A DNA stretch of 64,000 nt from Tamlana carrageenivorans (GCF_002893765.1 NZ_CP025938.1:2349501-2413500), one strand, 5' to 3'. Counted from the first letter of the stretch, positions 16,826 through 26,213 are shown. Numbers and translations are program-made. The notes: generated by a model from the sequence alone, not told the origin.

Positions 16826-17217
16826 TGGAGTCGGAGAGAATCGAACTCTCGTCCAAACAAGTAACCAAAGGGCTTTCTACACGTTTATTCTTTTCTTGTT
16901 TTTTCGATTGCAAGCTGGTTAAAGACAACCCACTTACAACTTAGCTTCTTTAGTTTCGTAAAAGCATCAAAGCACTGCTTAAACTATATTGACATTTACG
17001 ATGCCTCAAAATGGAACGCCGTCAATCAAGGCTTTCCGGAGACATAAAGCTTTCCCGCCTTGCGGGACTAGGCCAATCTTACTATAATTCAGATTATGCA
17101 GCTAAAGCGTAGTTATTCTCGCCGTTTAAAATTTGGTCTAGCCTTTTACGTGTTTCAATGCCATTACACGACGTGCTTACCGTTCAATTAATCTCGCTGT
17201 CAAAACCAGTCGACCCC
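16826..17217 (-). ncRNA. ssrA: tmRNA
   Basis: Transfer-messenger RNA that rescues stalled ribosomes. On the minus strand the 5' end GGGGTCGACTGGTTTTGACA and the 3' end GAGTTCGATTCTCTCCGACTCC form the tRNA-like acceptor and T arm; GGGGTCG pairs with CGACTCC with one G-U. The tag frame (17123 down to 17094) reads GENNYALAA then TAA; with the tRNA-borne Ala the tag is AGENNYALAA, ending in the usual LAA degron. The 3' CCA is not encoded (ACAA follows the acceptor). About 392 nt, one-piece type. Confidence 0.95.
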
Positions 17218-17407
17218 ATTATGCTTGCTCTTGCAAGTAACCTATAATTGAAACATATTTTTAACTCAAAAATGTATTAAAAATAACGCGGATGAACTTA
17301 TCAAGTTAGTCGGAAAAACTTAAAAAAGCTATCACTTTCACATTATTTTTTTGGAAAACAACAGGTTCTCTTAAACACATTTTTTAGGCGTTTCCCTATC
17401 GGGTCAG
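17218..17407. other. ssrA upstream region, no gene seen
   Basis: AT-rich spacer upstream of ssrA. It must carry the ssrA promoter but no convincing TAnnTTTG box was found. Confidence 0.4.
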
Positions 17408-17534
17408 GCTTTTCGCTATATCTTTTTTGTGCTGAACTTGTTTCAGTATCACATCAAAAAAGTGACCCAGATCTAAGTTCGAAATCATTTAAAATTTTAA
17501 ACTAAGCACAAAAAAGGATGCCGCTGCAATCCTT
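17408..17534 (+). repeat. Copy 1 of a ~127-bp inverted-repeat element
   Basis: Starts GCTTTTCGCTATATC and ends AAAAAAGGATGCCGCTGCAA. The reverse complement lies at 22258-22384 with about ten differences by eye. No open frame covers it. A GC-rich hairpin word (TCGGG type) lies just before both copies. Confidence 0.85.
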
Positions 17535-17760
17535 AACGCGGGCGTCAAAGGTATTAAAAAAGTTTCAACTTCAATAGAAGCAATTGTATTTCCCTTGAAA
17601 AATAACTTTTTGAGTATATAAACACTTACGAAGCTTGAAAGTTCTTCAGCCTTTAGTCGCCATACTTAGTTGTCCATAAGAACAATTTTATAAATTATGA
17701 CATCGCGGCGTTTAAGCTATTATATTTAAGATTAAATTTGGCGAAAAAAATGAATTTTCA
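17535..17760. other. Spacer before the EamA relic, no gene seen
   Basis: AT-rich non-coding stretch; nothing recognised. Confidence 0.4.
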
Positions 17761-17940
17761 ATGAACAAACCAAGGGTTGCTTTAGTTGTTGGGATTTTAT
17801 GCATCTCAATTTTCCCTATTCTTGTAAAACTTAAATTAACACCAGGTGTTATTTCAGCTTTTTATAGAATGCTTATGGCTTCTATCGTTATTTTGCCTTC
17901 GATTATACAAAACTTCTCGACTCCGCTCGAAGACCATTAA
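17761..17940 (+). pseudogene. N-terminal fragment of an EamA/DMT-family transporter
   Basis: Begins MNKPRVALVVGILCISIFPI and continues through VISAFYRMLMASIVILP, which is the first transmembrane helix and the start of the second of a drug/metabolite (EamA) transporter (normally about 290-300 aa, ten helices). At codon 46 (17898) the sequence passes into the first unit of the 151-bp tandem repeat and stops after 13 repeat-encoded codons. No downstream remainder was seen past the array. The gene was cut by the repeat or by a deletion that joined it to the repeat. Confidence 0.85.
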
Positions 17941-19175
17941 TATAAGCTCAGGGAATCTCAGTGGTGCCTCTGTGAATCTCTGTGTTTCAACTTCGAAGCT
18001 TTGCAATTCAAATACACGGTGTTCGAGCGAAGTCGAGAGCATTATATCTTCGATTATACAAAACTTCTCGACTCCGCTCGAAGACCATTAATATAAGCTC
18101 AGGGAATCTCAGTGGTGCCTCTGTGAATCTCTGTGTTTCAACTTCGAAGCTTTGCAATTCAAATACACGGTGTTCGAGCGAAGTCGAGAGCATTATATCT
18201 TAGTTTATACAAAACTTCTCAACTCCGCTCGAAGACCATTAATATAAGCTCAGGGAATCTCAGTGGTGCCTCTGTGAATCTCTGTGTTTCAACTTCGAAG
18301 CTTTGCAATTCAAATACACGGTGTTCGAGCGAAGTCGAGAGCATTATATCTTCGATTATACAAAACTTCTCGACTCCGCTCGAAGACCATTAATATAAGC
18401 TCAGGGAATCTCAGTGGTGCCTCTGTGAATCTCTGTGTTTCAACTTCGAAGCTTTGCAATTCAAATACACGGTGTTCGAGCGAAGTCGAGAGCATTATAT
18501 CTTAGTTTATACAAAACTTCTCAACTCCGCTCGAAGACCATTAATATAAGCTCAGGGAATCTCAGTGGTGCCTCTGTGAATCTCTGTGTTTCAACTTAGA
18601 AGCTTTGCAATTCAAATACACGGTGTTCGAGCGAAGTCGAGAGCATTATATCTTCGATTATACAAAACTTCTCAACTCCGCTCGAAGACCATTAATATAA
18701 GCTCTGCGAATCTCAGTGGTGCCTCTGTGAATCTCTGTGTTTCAACTTCGAAGCTTTGCAATTCAAATACACGGTGTTCGAGCGAAGTCGAGAGCATTAT
18801 ATCTTCGATTATACAAAACTTCTCGACTCCGCTCGAAGACCATTAATATAAGCTCAGGGAATCTCAGTGGTGCCTCTGTGAATCTCTGTGTTTCAACTTC
18901 GAAGCTTTGCAATTCAAATACACGGTGTTCGAGCGAAGTCGAGAGCATTATATCTTAGTTTATACAAAACTTCTCGACTCCGCTCGAAGACCATTAATAT
19001 AAGCTCAGGGAATCTCAGTGGTGCCTCTGTGAATCTCTGTGTTTCAACTTAGAAGCTTTGCAATTCAAATACACGGTGTTCGAGCGAAGTCGAGAGCATT
19101 ATATCTTAGTTTATACAAAACTTCTCGACTCCGCTCGAAGACCATTAATATAAGCTCGGGGAATCTCAGTGTTTC
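17898..19175. repeat. 151-bp tandem repeat array, about 8.5 units
   Basis: Units start at 17898, 18049, 18200, 18351, 18502, 18653, 18804, 18955 and 19106 (last one partial), all exactly 151 bp apart. Each unit contains CTCGACTCCGCTCGAAGA and its near reverse complement TTCGAGCGAAGTCGAGAG, so it can form a stem. Units differ at a few sites, chiefly TTCGATTATAC versus TTAGTTTATAC at the start and TTCGAAG versus TTAGAAG in the middle. Short ORFs of 61-86 codons recur in both strands because 151 is not a multiple of three. Confidence 0.95.
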
Positions 19176-19279
19176 AACTTTAAGGCTTTCTAACCTTCTA
19201 ACTTTATAACAGTCTAACTTCGTATCTTAGTAACTACAATGCTACAAAAACAGATTCCTGGCACCTAAGAACAAAACCT

Positions 19280-20491
19280 ATGAAATTTGCTATAATTAAA
19301 GAACGTATCATACCACCAGACCCAAGAGTGGTTTTCTCGCCTTCCAAATTAAAGGAAGTGACACGTCGGTTTTCAAAAGCCCAATTTAAAATTGAAGCTT
19401 CAAAAGATCGTACCTTCCCAGATGAAGCCTATAAAAGAGAAGGATTTGAAGTGACAGCCGATGTTTCCGACTGTGACGTTTTCATTGGTATCAAGGAAGT
19501 GCCTGTGGAAGCGCTTATTCCAAATAAAACCTACATGTTTTTTTCGCATACCATAAAAAAGCAAGCTCATAACCAAAGGCTTTTAAAAGCCATTTTAGAT
19601 AAAAACATCACGCTTTACGATCATGAAACACTGGTAGATCGCCATGGTGTTCGCCTTATCGGTTTTGGGAAATACGCAGGTATTGTTGGGGCTTATAATG
19701 CGTTTAGAACCTGGGGATTAAAATTTAACTGTTGGGATTTGCTAACAGCGCAACATTTAAATAGTACCGCTGCTTTACAAGAAGAACTTGGCAAACTAAA
19801 ATTACCTAGCATTAAAATTTTAGTAACGGGAAATGGGCGCGTCTCCAAAAGCGTCCATATAATGTTGGATGCCATGGGGATTAAAGCAGTTTCTGTTGCC
19901 GAATTTTTAAACGGATCTTTTGATGAGCCAGTGTATTGCAAAGTTCATGTGGGTGACTATAACATCCACAAATCAGGAAAGGCCTTTGTGAACGCTGATT
20001 TTTATAAAAACCCACAGGACTATAAGTCTAATTTTATGCGATTTGCTCAGGTGGCCGATTTATTAATTACAGGTCATTTTTATAGTGGAGGGGCTCCTAT
20101 ATTTTACACCCAAGCCGATGTAAAATCACCCCATTTCAATATTAAAGTGGTAGCCGATATTAGTTGCGATGTTAACGGGCCTTTGGCAACAACGCTTCGA
20201 GCTTCAAACATTAATAACCCTATTTATGGTTACGATCCAGAAACTGGAAGTGAAGTGGATTATAGAAAGCAAAACGCCATTGCGGTAATGGCGGTTAGTA
20301 ATTTACCTTGTGAAACCCCTAAAGATGCCAGCCGTGGTTTTGGTGAAGTATTTTCACAAGAAATCATACCAGCCTTTTTTAATAATGATAAAGATGGTAT
20401 TTTGCAGCGGGCAAAAATTACCGAACACGGTACATTAACCCCAAAATTTTCCTATCTGCAAGATTATGTAGATGGTAACGAACCGAATTGA
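19280..20491 (+). CDS. Saccharopine dehydrogenase (L-lysine-forming)-like / alanine dehydrogenase family
   Basis: 403 residues with an AlaDH/PNT-type N-terminal domain (KFAIIKERIIPPDPRVVFSP at the start; KEVPVEALIPNKTYMFFSHT near residue 75) and a C-terminal NAD-binding part including LVTGNGRVSKSVHIML. Resembles NAD+-dependent lysine-forming saccharopine dehydrogenases and their bacterial relatives; the real substrate cannot be told. Ends 24 bp before the likely start of the SDR gene, so both are probably one unit. It starts shortly after the 151-bp array. Confidence 0.8.
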   Translation: MKFAIIKERIIPPDPRVVFSPSKLKEVTRRFSKAQFKIEASKDRTFPDEAYKREGFEVTADVSDCDVFIGIKEVPVEALIPNKTYMFFSHTIKKQAHNQRLLKAILDKNITLYDHETLVDRHGVRLIGFGKYAGIVGAYNAFRTWGLKFNCWDLLTAQHLNSTAALQEELGKLKLPSIKILVTGNGRVSKSVHIMLDAMGIKAVSVAEFLNGSFDEPVYCKVHVGDYNIHKSGKAFVNADFYKNPQDYKSNFMRFAQVADLLITGHFYSGGAPIFYTQADVKSPHFNIKVVADISCDVNGPLATTLRASNINNPIYGYDPETGSEVDYRKQNAIAVMAVSNLPCETPKDASRGFGEVFSQEIIPAFFNNDKDGILQRAKITEHGTLTPKFSYLQDYVDGNEPN

Positions 20492-20514
20492 TTACTAAAT
20501 TGAAGAAATTAAGC

Positions 20515-21294
20515 ATGAAAACAGCTTTGGTAACCGGAGCAGCATCCGGATTAGGATATGAACTCACCCTATTATTAGCAAAAGACCACTATAAACTTAT
20601 TTTGGTCGATGTGAATCCTGAAGCATTAGAGCAAGCCAAAACCAACCTGTTAAAAGATTTTGATGTGGAGGTGATCACACTGGTAAAAGATCTAGCCGTT
20701 CCTAATGTATCGGAAGACATTATGAAAACCATTAATTACCAACCCATAGATGTTCTTATAAATAATGCTGGTTTTGGTTTGTTTGGAACCTTTGCTGAAA
20801 CCGATTGGGAGCGTGAGCTCGCCATGCTTCATGTGCATATAATAACCACAACACATTTAACTAAACTGGTATTGGAAGGGATGGTAAAACGCGGTTCTGG
20901 AAAAATTTTAAATATGTCCTCATTGGCAGCCTTTCAGCCCGGACCATTAATGTCTATTTACTATGCTTCCAAAGGATATATGCTGTCGTTTTCTGAAGCT
21001 ATAGCTAACGAATTAAAAGGCACAGGCGTTACGGTAACCGCATTATGCCCTGGGCCAACGCAAACGTCTTTTCAGCAAACCGTTTCAGAAAATACGACCG
21101 ATAACAAAATTAAATTCAATATGGCCTGTGCTAAAAGTGTTGCTGCATATGGCTATAAAGCCATGTTACAAGGAAAAGCTTATGCCATTCCAGGAGGTTT
21201 TAATAAGTTTTTAGCCACTGTTCCTCGATTTATTACCCGAAACGCAGCAGCTAACATTGTTAGAAAAATTCAAACTAAAAACAGAAATAGTTAA
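20515..21294 (+). CDS. Short-chain dehydrogenase/reductase
   Basis: Classical SDR: TGAASGLG at residues 7-14, NNAG at 83-86, catalytic Ser near 135 and Y149xxxK153. The ATG at 20515 is preferred because it puts the glycine motif at the usual place; a TTG at 20488 overlapping the upstream stop is in frame but adds nine residues. 259 aa. The substrate is not known. Possible role with the upstream dehydrogenase in the same pathway (inference from spacing). Confidence 0.88.
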   Translation: MKTALVTGAASGLGYELTLLLAKDHYKLILVDVNPEALEQAKTNLLKDFDVEVITLVKDLAVPNVSEDIMKTINYQPIDVLINNAGFGLFGTFAETDWERELAMLHVHIITTTHLTKLVLEGMVKRGSGKILNMSSLAAFQPGPLMSIYYASKGYMLSFSEAIANELKGTGVTVTALCPGPTQTSFQQTVSENTTDNKIKFNMACAKSVAAYGYKAMLQGKAYAIPGGFNKFLATVPRFITRNAAANIVRKIQTKNRNS

Positions 21295-21427
21295 TATCGT
21301 TTTAACCGAAATTACTGTTGTAAGCGATACTGAAATCTCTGGAAAAATGAAACTTAACAATTAGGAAAATCCTGTTTTAGAGGGAAGTATATTTGAAGGT
21401 GTTTTTTTCGTTGCTATTAGCGATTAA

Positions 21428-21540
21428 CTAAATTATAAAATCACCTTCAAAAGTAATCTTGGACTATAATTTGGGTCTGTTTCGAACTGCTTTTAGCTGT
21501 ATTATTTGCTTTTCTAATATCTGACATATTAAAAATCTTC
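21428..21540 (-). pseudogene. Relic of the C-terminus of an outer-membrane gene
   Basis: On the minus strand the stretch reads FNMSDIRKANNTAKSSSK and, after a frame change, ITFEGDFII then stop. This parallels the C-terminus of the gene at 26423-27274 (INMPDIRTTSNTAESASQ and VIVFGGIFRI then stop). It looks like a decayed fragment of a paralogue. The match is short, so this is a moderate call. Confidence 0.5.
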
Positions 21541-21543
21541 CTT

Positions 21544-21926
21544 TTAGTTGGGTATTGATTTTTTACACTTAAAATCAATACATAAAACAGTTAATATGCC
21601 TAGCGTATAAGCAACTAAATCGGAAATATTAAATGTGCTGCCTAATATAATTTTTATAAGTGATTGTCTTGTAAATTAAGGGTTTGTAAGATATTGATGA
21701 GTTGTAGGAATTCTATAAAAAATGCAAATACTAATACAGAAACGGCTATTTTAAAGTCATATCCCCTTATAAAACTTTTAAAAAAGTAATACAGTAAAAT
21801 AACAACTAAATAGTCGCCAAATGTGTGGCGTATAAATCCTGTTTTTATAAAGGTTGCGATTCCTACTTCTATTAAAAATAGGAGTATGGTGATTATGGTA
21901 TATGTTTTATTAAGGCTAAATGACAT
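21544..21926 (-). pseudogene. DUF2809 membrane protein, frameshifted
   Basis: The first 90 codons carry the DUF2809 pattern (hydrophobic helices, GDYLVVILLYYFF, AFFIEFLQL). The frame then stops at NHL-TAA near 21654. In a shifted frame the missing end follows at once: LIKIILGSTFNISDLVAYTL, then GILTVLCIDF, to a stop at 21544-21546, matching the usual end of the family. A one-base loss or two-base gain near 21655-21670 explains it. The sum of both parts is about 126 codons, the normal family length. Confidence 0.8.
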
Positions 21927-21943
21927 GAGAATAAGTTGTTTTT

Positions 21944-22237
21944 TTAATATTTAACGGTTATTACATTGTAAAAGTAATAGCATGCGATTGGGATATTTAG
22001 AAGTATAATTCCACATGTTTTTAATAATTCTACGCGGTGTTTATTATTTGCTATTACTGCTATCAGGTTTATGATAAATACCATTAAGTTAAATGGTATA
22101 GCTATTAAAACATATTGAAATCTGATGTCTTCCATGAGGTTTGAATTGTCAAAATATAGGAACAAGGAAAGTATTGTTGTCCCTATGATAAAACTTAAAA
22201 TGGCTGTGGTTTTTCCTTAGTATATGAGGTTTTTCAT
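21944..22237 (-). pseudogene. Small hydrophobic protein with early stop codon
   Basis: From the ATG at 22237 the frame reads MKNLIY, then TAA at codon 7 (22217-22219), then GKTTAILSFIIGTTILSLFL and on through two more hydrophobic segments to 21944 with no other stop. The hydrophobic helix starting just after the stop suggests an original protein of about 97 aa with three helices. It could also be read from a later TTG at 22165 (73 aa). Unknown family. Lies 17 bp before the DUF2809 relic. Confidence 0.5.
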
Positions 22238-22257
22238 TGGGAGTTACTGTTTGCGTT

Positions 22258-22384
22258 AATGATTGTAGCGGCATCCTTTTTTGTGCTTAGTTTAGAATTT
22301 TAAATTATTTCGAACTTAGATCAGGGGCACTTATTTGATGTGTTACTGAAACAAGTTCGGCACAAGAAAGATATAGCGAAAAGC
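22258..22384 (-). repeat. Copy 2 of the ~127-bp inverted-repeat element
   Basis: Reverse complement of 17408-17534 with about ten differences. A short GC hairpin (CCCCCGA ... TCGGGGG) lies at about 22389-22408, next to the 3' end of creD. Confidence 0.85.
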
Positions 22385-22764
22385 ATGACCCCCGATTTTT
22401 CTCGGGGGTAACGCCCAAATTGATCATCCGTTATTCCAATCAATGCGTCTTGAAACGTACATAATACTTGCTAAAATTAGGAATAGACTAATGCTTCCTA
22501 CAAGTAATGCGTAGTTTTCTAACTGAATGATAACATATATAAAGGTGTATAAAGCTGCTAAACTAACACTTATGAACAATGGAAACTTATATGTTTTTAA
22601 AATGGATTTAGCATATAATGTGATGAGTACGATTACTGAAGTGCCGGCGATTAGGTAGGCTTTTAAAAAGTTGCTGTGTTCTGATATGGAGACTAATAAT
22701 GTGTAGAACATGGTTAATGAAACGCCTATCATTAAATATTGAAAGGGATGTATATTTATTTTAC

Positions 22765-24146
22765 ATTAGTGTCCGATAAAAGATTTAAAAAGCGGGATTT
22801 CCAAGATAGGATTTCCCGCTTATTTTGTATCTTGAAGTTATCACACATCCAAGATATGAATAAAAGTAAAAACTTTAGCGGACACCCCATAATCAAACAG
22901 GTATTAAATTTCATTTTGCCCAAAGATGTTCATCGGACAGCCAAAAAGCACAACAGCGATCGCTATACCAAAAAGTTTACCACCTATGAGCATTTGGCCA
23001 CTATGGTATTTACCGTGATCAGTGGCTGTAGCTCACTTCGTGAGGTTTCCAGTATTATGCTTGCCTGCGAGGGAAAGATCAACCATCTAGGACTCACGGA
23101 CTTTCCAAAACGCAGTACCTTGTCAGATGCTAACAGGAGAAGAAGCTCTGAAGTATTTGCCGATATTTATCATTTACTCTACAAACGTTACCATCGCTTT
23201 TTATCGGACAGCAGACCCTTAGAACCTGCAGTGAAGAACCTTAAAATCGTTGATTCCTCGACCATCCCCCTATTTAGTGACATTCTTAAAGGTGTAGGAA
23301 GGAACCCGCTCAACGGCAAAAAGAAAGGAGGTATCAAGATGCATACTATGATAAACGCCATGGAAGACGTTCCTTGTCTGATTAAGTTTTCAAGCGCGGC
23401 CACGCACGACCACACCTTTTTAAAAGACCTGGAACTCAAGAAGGGCTCTTATGTGGTTTTTGACAAAGGGTATGTGGATTATGAGCAATACCAAAAATGG
23501 ACACTGGAAGATGTTTACTTTGTGACTCGGCAAAAGGACAATGCTCGCTATACAAGCCTTGAAGAGTTTGATATCTCCAATAAAGTGGACGATGCTGTCT
23601 TAAAGGACGAAAAAATAGGGCTTACGGACAAAAACGGCAATGCTTTTTCCCTGAGGAGAATCGCTTTTTGGCACGAAAAGCACCAAAAAGTTTATGAGTT
23701 CATCACTAATAATTATGATCTTGATGCAGACAAAATAGCCGACATCTATAAAAATAGGTGGCAGATTGAGACGATGTTCAAGCGGCTTAAACAGAACTTT
23801 CCGCTAAAGTATTTTTTGGGAGACAATCAAAATGCCATCGAAATACAAATCTGGGTCAGTTTGATAATCCAGCTCATTATGCTTGTGATCCAAAGAAAAG
23901 CCCAAAGAAACTGGGCTTATTCCAATATGATGTCCGTCATACGATACCATTTGATGACATATATCGATTTGTTCAAATTCCTGAAAAACCCAGAAGCTAA
24001 TTGGGAAGAGATTACAACCAAAAACATTGGGCAATTAAGCCTTTTTGACCCATAAGGAGGTTCTGTTTTCAAAATAAAGAGTGCGATCAATAAAAAAGGC
24101 CAACACCAAAGCTTTTTTAGCTAATTCTGTTTTTTATCGGACAACA
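22765..24146 (+). mobile_element. IS4-family insertion sequence in creD
   Basis: About 1,382 bp. Ends are inverted repeats containing TGTCCGATAAAA (left 22770-22781; right, reverse complement, about 24132-24143). A direct repeat ATATTTATTTTAC lies outside each end (22752-22764 and 24147-24159), fitting a target duplication of up to 13 bp, in the range known for IS4 relatives. A hairpin (AGCGGGAtttcc ... GGATTTCCCGCT type) lies near the left end. The near-perfect target duplication and intact transposase suggest a recent insertion. Confidence 0.92.
22856..24055 (+). CDS. IS4-family transposase (DUF4372 N-terminus)
   Basis: 399 residues from the ATG at 22856 (the frame is open back to 22739, but that lies in creD sequence outside the IS). 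N-terminal DUF4372 region (about 1-75, HPIIKQVLNFILPK, SDRYTKKFTTYEH), then the DDE domain: IVDSST (first Asp), VFDKGYVDYEQY (second Asp) and the YREK-like segment IYKNRWQIETMFKRLKQ with the Glu. All three catalytic residues are visible, so it is probably functional. GC content and codon use look higher than in its neighbours. Confidence 0.95.
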   Translation: MNKSKNFSGHPIIKQVLNFILPKDVHRTAKKHNSDRYTKKFTTYEHLATMVFTVISGCSSLREVSSIMLACEGKINHLGLTDFPKRSTLSDANRRRSSEVFADIYHLLYKRYHRFLSDSRPLEPAVKNLKIVDSSTIPLFSDILKGVGRNPLNGKKKGGIKMHTMINAMEDVPCLIKFSSAATHDHTFLKDLELKKGSYVVFDKGYVDYEQYQKWTLEDVYFVTRQKDNARYTSLEEFDISNKVDDAVLKDEKIGLTDKNGNAFSLRRIAFWHEKHQKVYEFITNNYDLDADKIADIYKNRWQIETMFKRLKQNFPLKYFLGDNQNAIEIQIWVSLIIQLIMLVIQRKAQRNWAYSNMMSVIRYHLMTYIDLFKFLKNPEANWEEITTKNIGQLSLFDP

Positions 24147-25243
24147 ATATTTATTTTACTTAAGGTTTGTATTAAAAAGAATATCAAAAAGGTTAGCCCA
24201 ATAACTAGAAAACCATATTTAGCAGAGCGTTCACTTTTTTGATATTCATCAACCATAACCATAAACTTAGTGCCAAAGGCAAATTGTTTTAAATTTGGGA
24301 TATTTTTTAAATGCTGTTGTGAAAATGCTCGGTTTATATGTAGTACTTTCCAGTGGGCCTTAAAGCCATCTTTAGAAATTTGTTTGGTTTCATCGTTAGG
24401 GAGGTAGTTACCTATAAAACTGGGATCGGCCCAGTTGGAAACCATTTGCATTTGTGTTGTTTTTCCAATAGGAATGAGTTGTATTTGTTTACTACCATTA
24501 AAAGTTATGGAAAAACTAAATTCTGTATTGTTATTCTGTAAATAATTTTCTTGATTTATAAAATTTGATTCTAAAACGTCTAAATCGGTGTTTTTTCTGT
24601 CGTTTAGATTGGTTTCAAAGTTGTAGGTTTTGTTATTAAATTTTAATTGTATTTCGCTTTTTATGCCTTTTAAGTTGGAGGTTTCAATAATAACAGAAGC
24701 TTTATTCCAAATAATATCTTCGGGCTTAATGCCTTTAGACTCTAAATTAATAGGTGTATAATGCCCTGTAAAGTCCATTTTTGACGTAAAAACTGCCGAT
24801 TCTAAATTACCGCGATTTAATGTTTTTGAATTTACGTTAACGGAAGTATTAAGTTTTTCAGGGAAAATATAAGCGTGTTTTATATGGGTTTGTGTTTCTT
24901 TTAAGTAGGTGCTTGTGATGTCATTGTATGTTTTAGATTCGGTGTAACTTTTATATGGGATTTTAAGAATAGGACCATACACCAAAACGTTGTTTCCTCA
25001 TTTTTCGTTGATTTCATTAACCACATCTTTTTGTCTGTAGGCTCTTTCTTCTATTAAATTTTTGATATACGAAAGGGGAATTAATAGAATTATAACAAGG
25101 AAGCCTACCATAAGCATTCTTGCTGTAGTTGAATATTTTAACCAATTTCCAAATTTGTTGTTTTGAGATGTGTTTTCGGGTGTTTTCATAATTATATAAT
25201 ATAAAGTACTTTGAAATTAAAAGTAAGTTGATAAATTTTTTTG

Positions 25244-25537
25244 TTATTGTTTATTTATTAATTTTTCAAGCGCTTCTATATGTTTTTTAAATGCCATACT
25301 GCCTAGTTCGGTGGTAGAGTAGCGGGTGTTTGGCTTTCTGCCAATAAATTGTTTTTCCACTTTTATATAATCTGCTTTTTCTAAAGCTTTGGTATGACTT
25401 GCTAGATTACCATCTGTGGCTTCTAATAATTCTTTCAGCATATTAAAATCGGCATACTCATTAACCATTAAAATAGACATGATGCCCAATCTAATTCTAT
25501 GATCGAATACTTTATTAATGTTGGTTATAATGCTCAT
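25244..25537 (-). CDS. Winged-helix transcriptional regulator
   Basis: 97-residue small wHTH protein: FDHRIRLGIMSILMVNEYAD, LKELLEATDGNLASHTKAL (recognition helix) and the wing FIGRKPNTRYSTT. This ArsR/MarR-like type is found before creD in flavobacteria; it probably controls creD or the membrane gene upstream. Starts 67 bp before the end of the next gene on the same strand, so an operon is likely. Confidence 0.85.
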   Translation of the reverse strand: MSIITNINKVFDHRIRLGIMSILMVNEYADFNMLKELLEATDGNLASHTKALEKADYIKVEKQFIGRKPNTRYSTTELGSMAFKKHIEALEKLINKQ

Positions 25538-25604
25538 TTTTATGTTTTCAGTCTGAAAATAAGGTGTTTACTGCTAGGTTTCGTGTTCTGGGCTTTATAT
25601 GAAT

Positions 25605-26213
25605 TTAATTTTTATCATATTTAAAATGCATCCATGTGCCGTAAATTATATGGGCTACTCCGAAACCTAAAATCCACAACCAGAAACCATAGCCTGGTAA
25701 TAGAGCTGCTATTAGGCCTAATATTATTTCGGTATATCCTAAATATCTAATATTTCCAAAACTATATTTTGAGGCATTAATTAGTGCTAAACCATAAAAA
25801 ATTAGCATGAGTGCACCTGTATGCCCGTATTTTCCTTGCCCTAAAATAATTAAAATATAAAATCCGCCTGCTAATAATGGAATTATAAAGTTTATGATTA
25901 ATCTTTTTGAGGTAGTATCCCAGATTTTTGCACCGTTTCTTTTTGCTTTTTTGGTAGTAAGATAAATTCCTGTGATGATACTTAAAAAAGCAATTAAGAA
26001 TAAATCAAGCATGGCCAAAGTAAATATTCTCCCATCAAGAATTAAGTAGTCACTTCCTGAATTGTCAACTAACCAATACGCGATTGCGCCACCAATTAAA
26101 GCGTAAATACCAGCCATGATACCTGATAAACCACTTAGTGAAATAAAGCGAGAAGACTTATTCATTAAGTCTTTAATCTCATTGATGTTTTTTAGATAAT
26201 CTTTTGATTCCAT
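25605..26213 (-). CDS. Multi-pass membrane protein, unknown
   Basis: 202 residues from the ATG at 26213 (MESKDYLKNINEIKDLMNKS); upstream in-frame codons lack conserved character. A short soluble helix is followed by about six hydrophobic segments (SGIMAGIYALIGGAIAYWLV, LDLFLIAFLSIITGIYL, FIIPLLAGGFYILIIL and more). In flavobacteria it is often next to the creD regulator. Function unknown. Confidence 0.8.
   Translation of the reverse strand: MESKDYLKNINEIKDLMNKSSRFISLSGLSGIMAGIYALIGGAIAYWLVDNSGSDYLILDGRIFTLAMLDLFLIAFLSIITGIYLTTKKAKRNGAKIWDTTSKRLIINFIIPLLAGGFYILIILGQGKYGHTGALMLIFYGLALINASKYSFGNIRYLGYTEIILGLIAALLPGYGFWLWILGFGVAHIIYGTWMHFKYDKN

Larger units (their letters stand above)
22424..25189 (-). 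pseudogene. creD: creD, broken by a nonsense codon and an IS insertion
   Basis: Three pieces form one CreD inner-membrane protein. N-terminus 25189-25001: ends IKNLIEERAYRQKDVVNEIN, EK, then TGA where an in-frame Trp codon (TGG) would fit (family EKWG), then the same frame runs on (GNNVLVYGPILKIPY) to 24134. There an IS4-family element interrupts; the frame resumes on its other side with HPFQYLMIGV and goes to SRRIDWNNG at 22424. C-terminal helices (YLIAGTSVIVLITLYAKSIL) are typical of CreD. Without the IS and the stop the gene would be about 460 codons. CreD is a poorly understood envelope protein tied to beta-lactam and colicin phenotypes in other bacteria. The winged-helix gene upstream is the usual flavobacterial neighbour. 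Confidence 0.92.

Noticed and set aside
16690..16944. ORFs on both strands over the tmRNA 3' end
   Set aside because: The sequence is the tRNA-like end of ssrA and its terminator.
17846..18958. Series of 61-86-codon ORFs on both strands with nearly the same sequence
   Set aside because: They follow the 151-bp repeat exactly and lie on both strands; they are products of the satellite and have no start signals.
17898..19175. CRISPR array
   Set aside because: Unit of 151 bp with no unique spacers and no cas gene; it is a plain tandem repeat.
20488..20514. TTG start for the SDR gene overlapping the upstream stop
   Set aside because: The ATG at 20515 places the glycine-rich NAD motif at the normal distance.
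22739..22855. Longer N-terminus for the IS transposase
   Set aside because: That part begins in creD and crosses the IS end; the conserved family start is at 22856.
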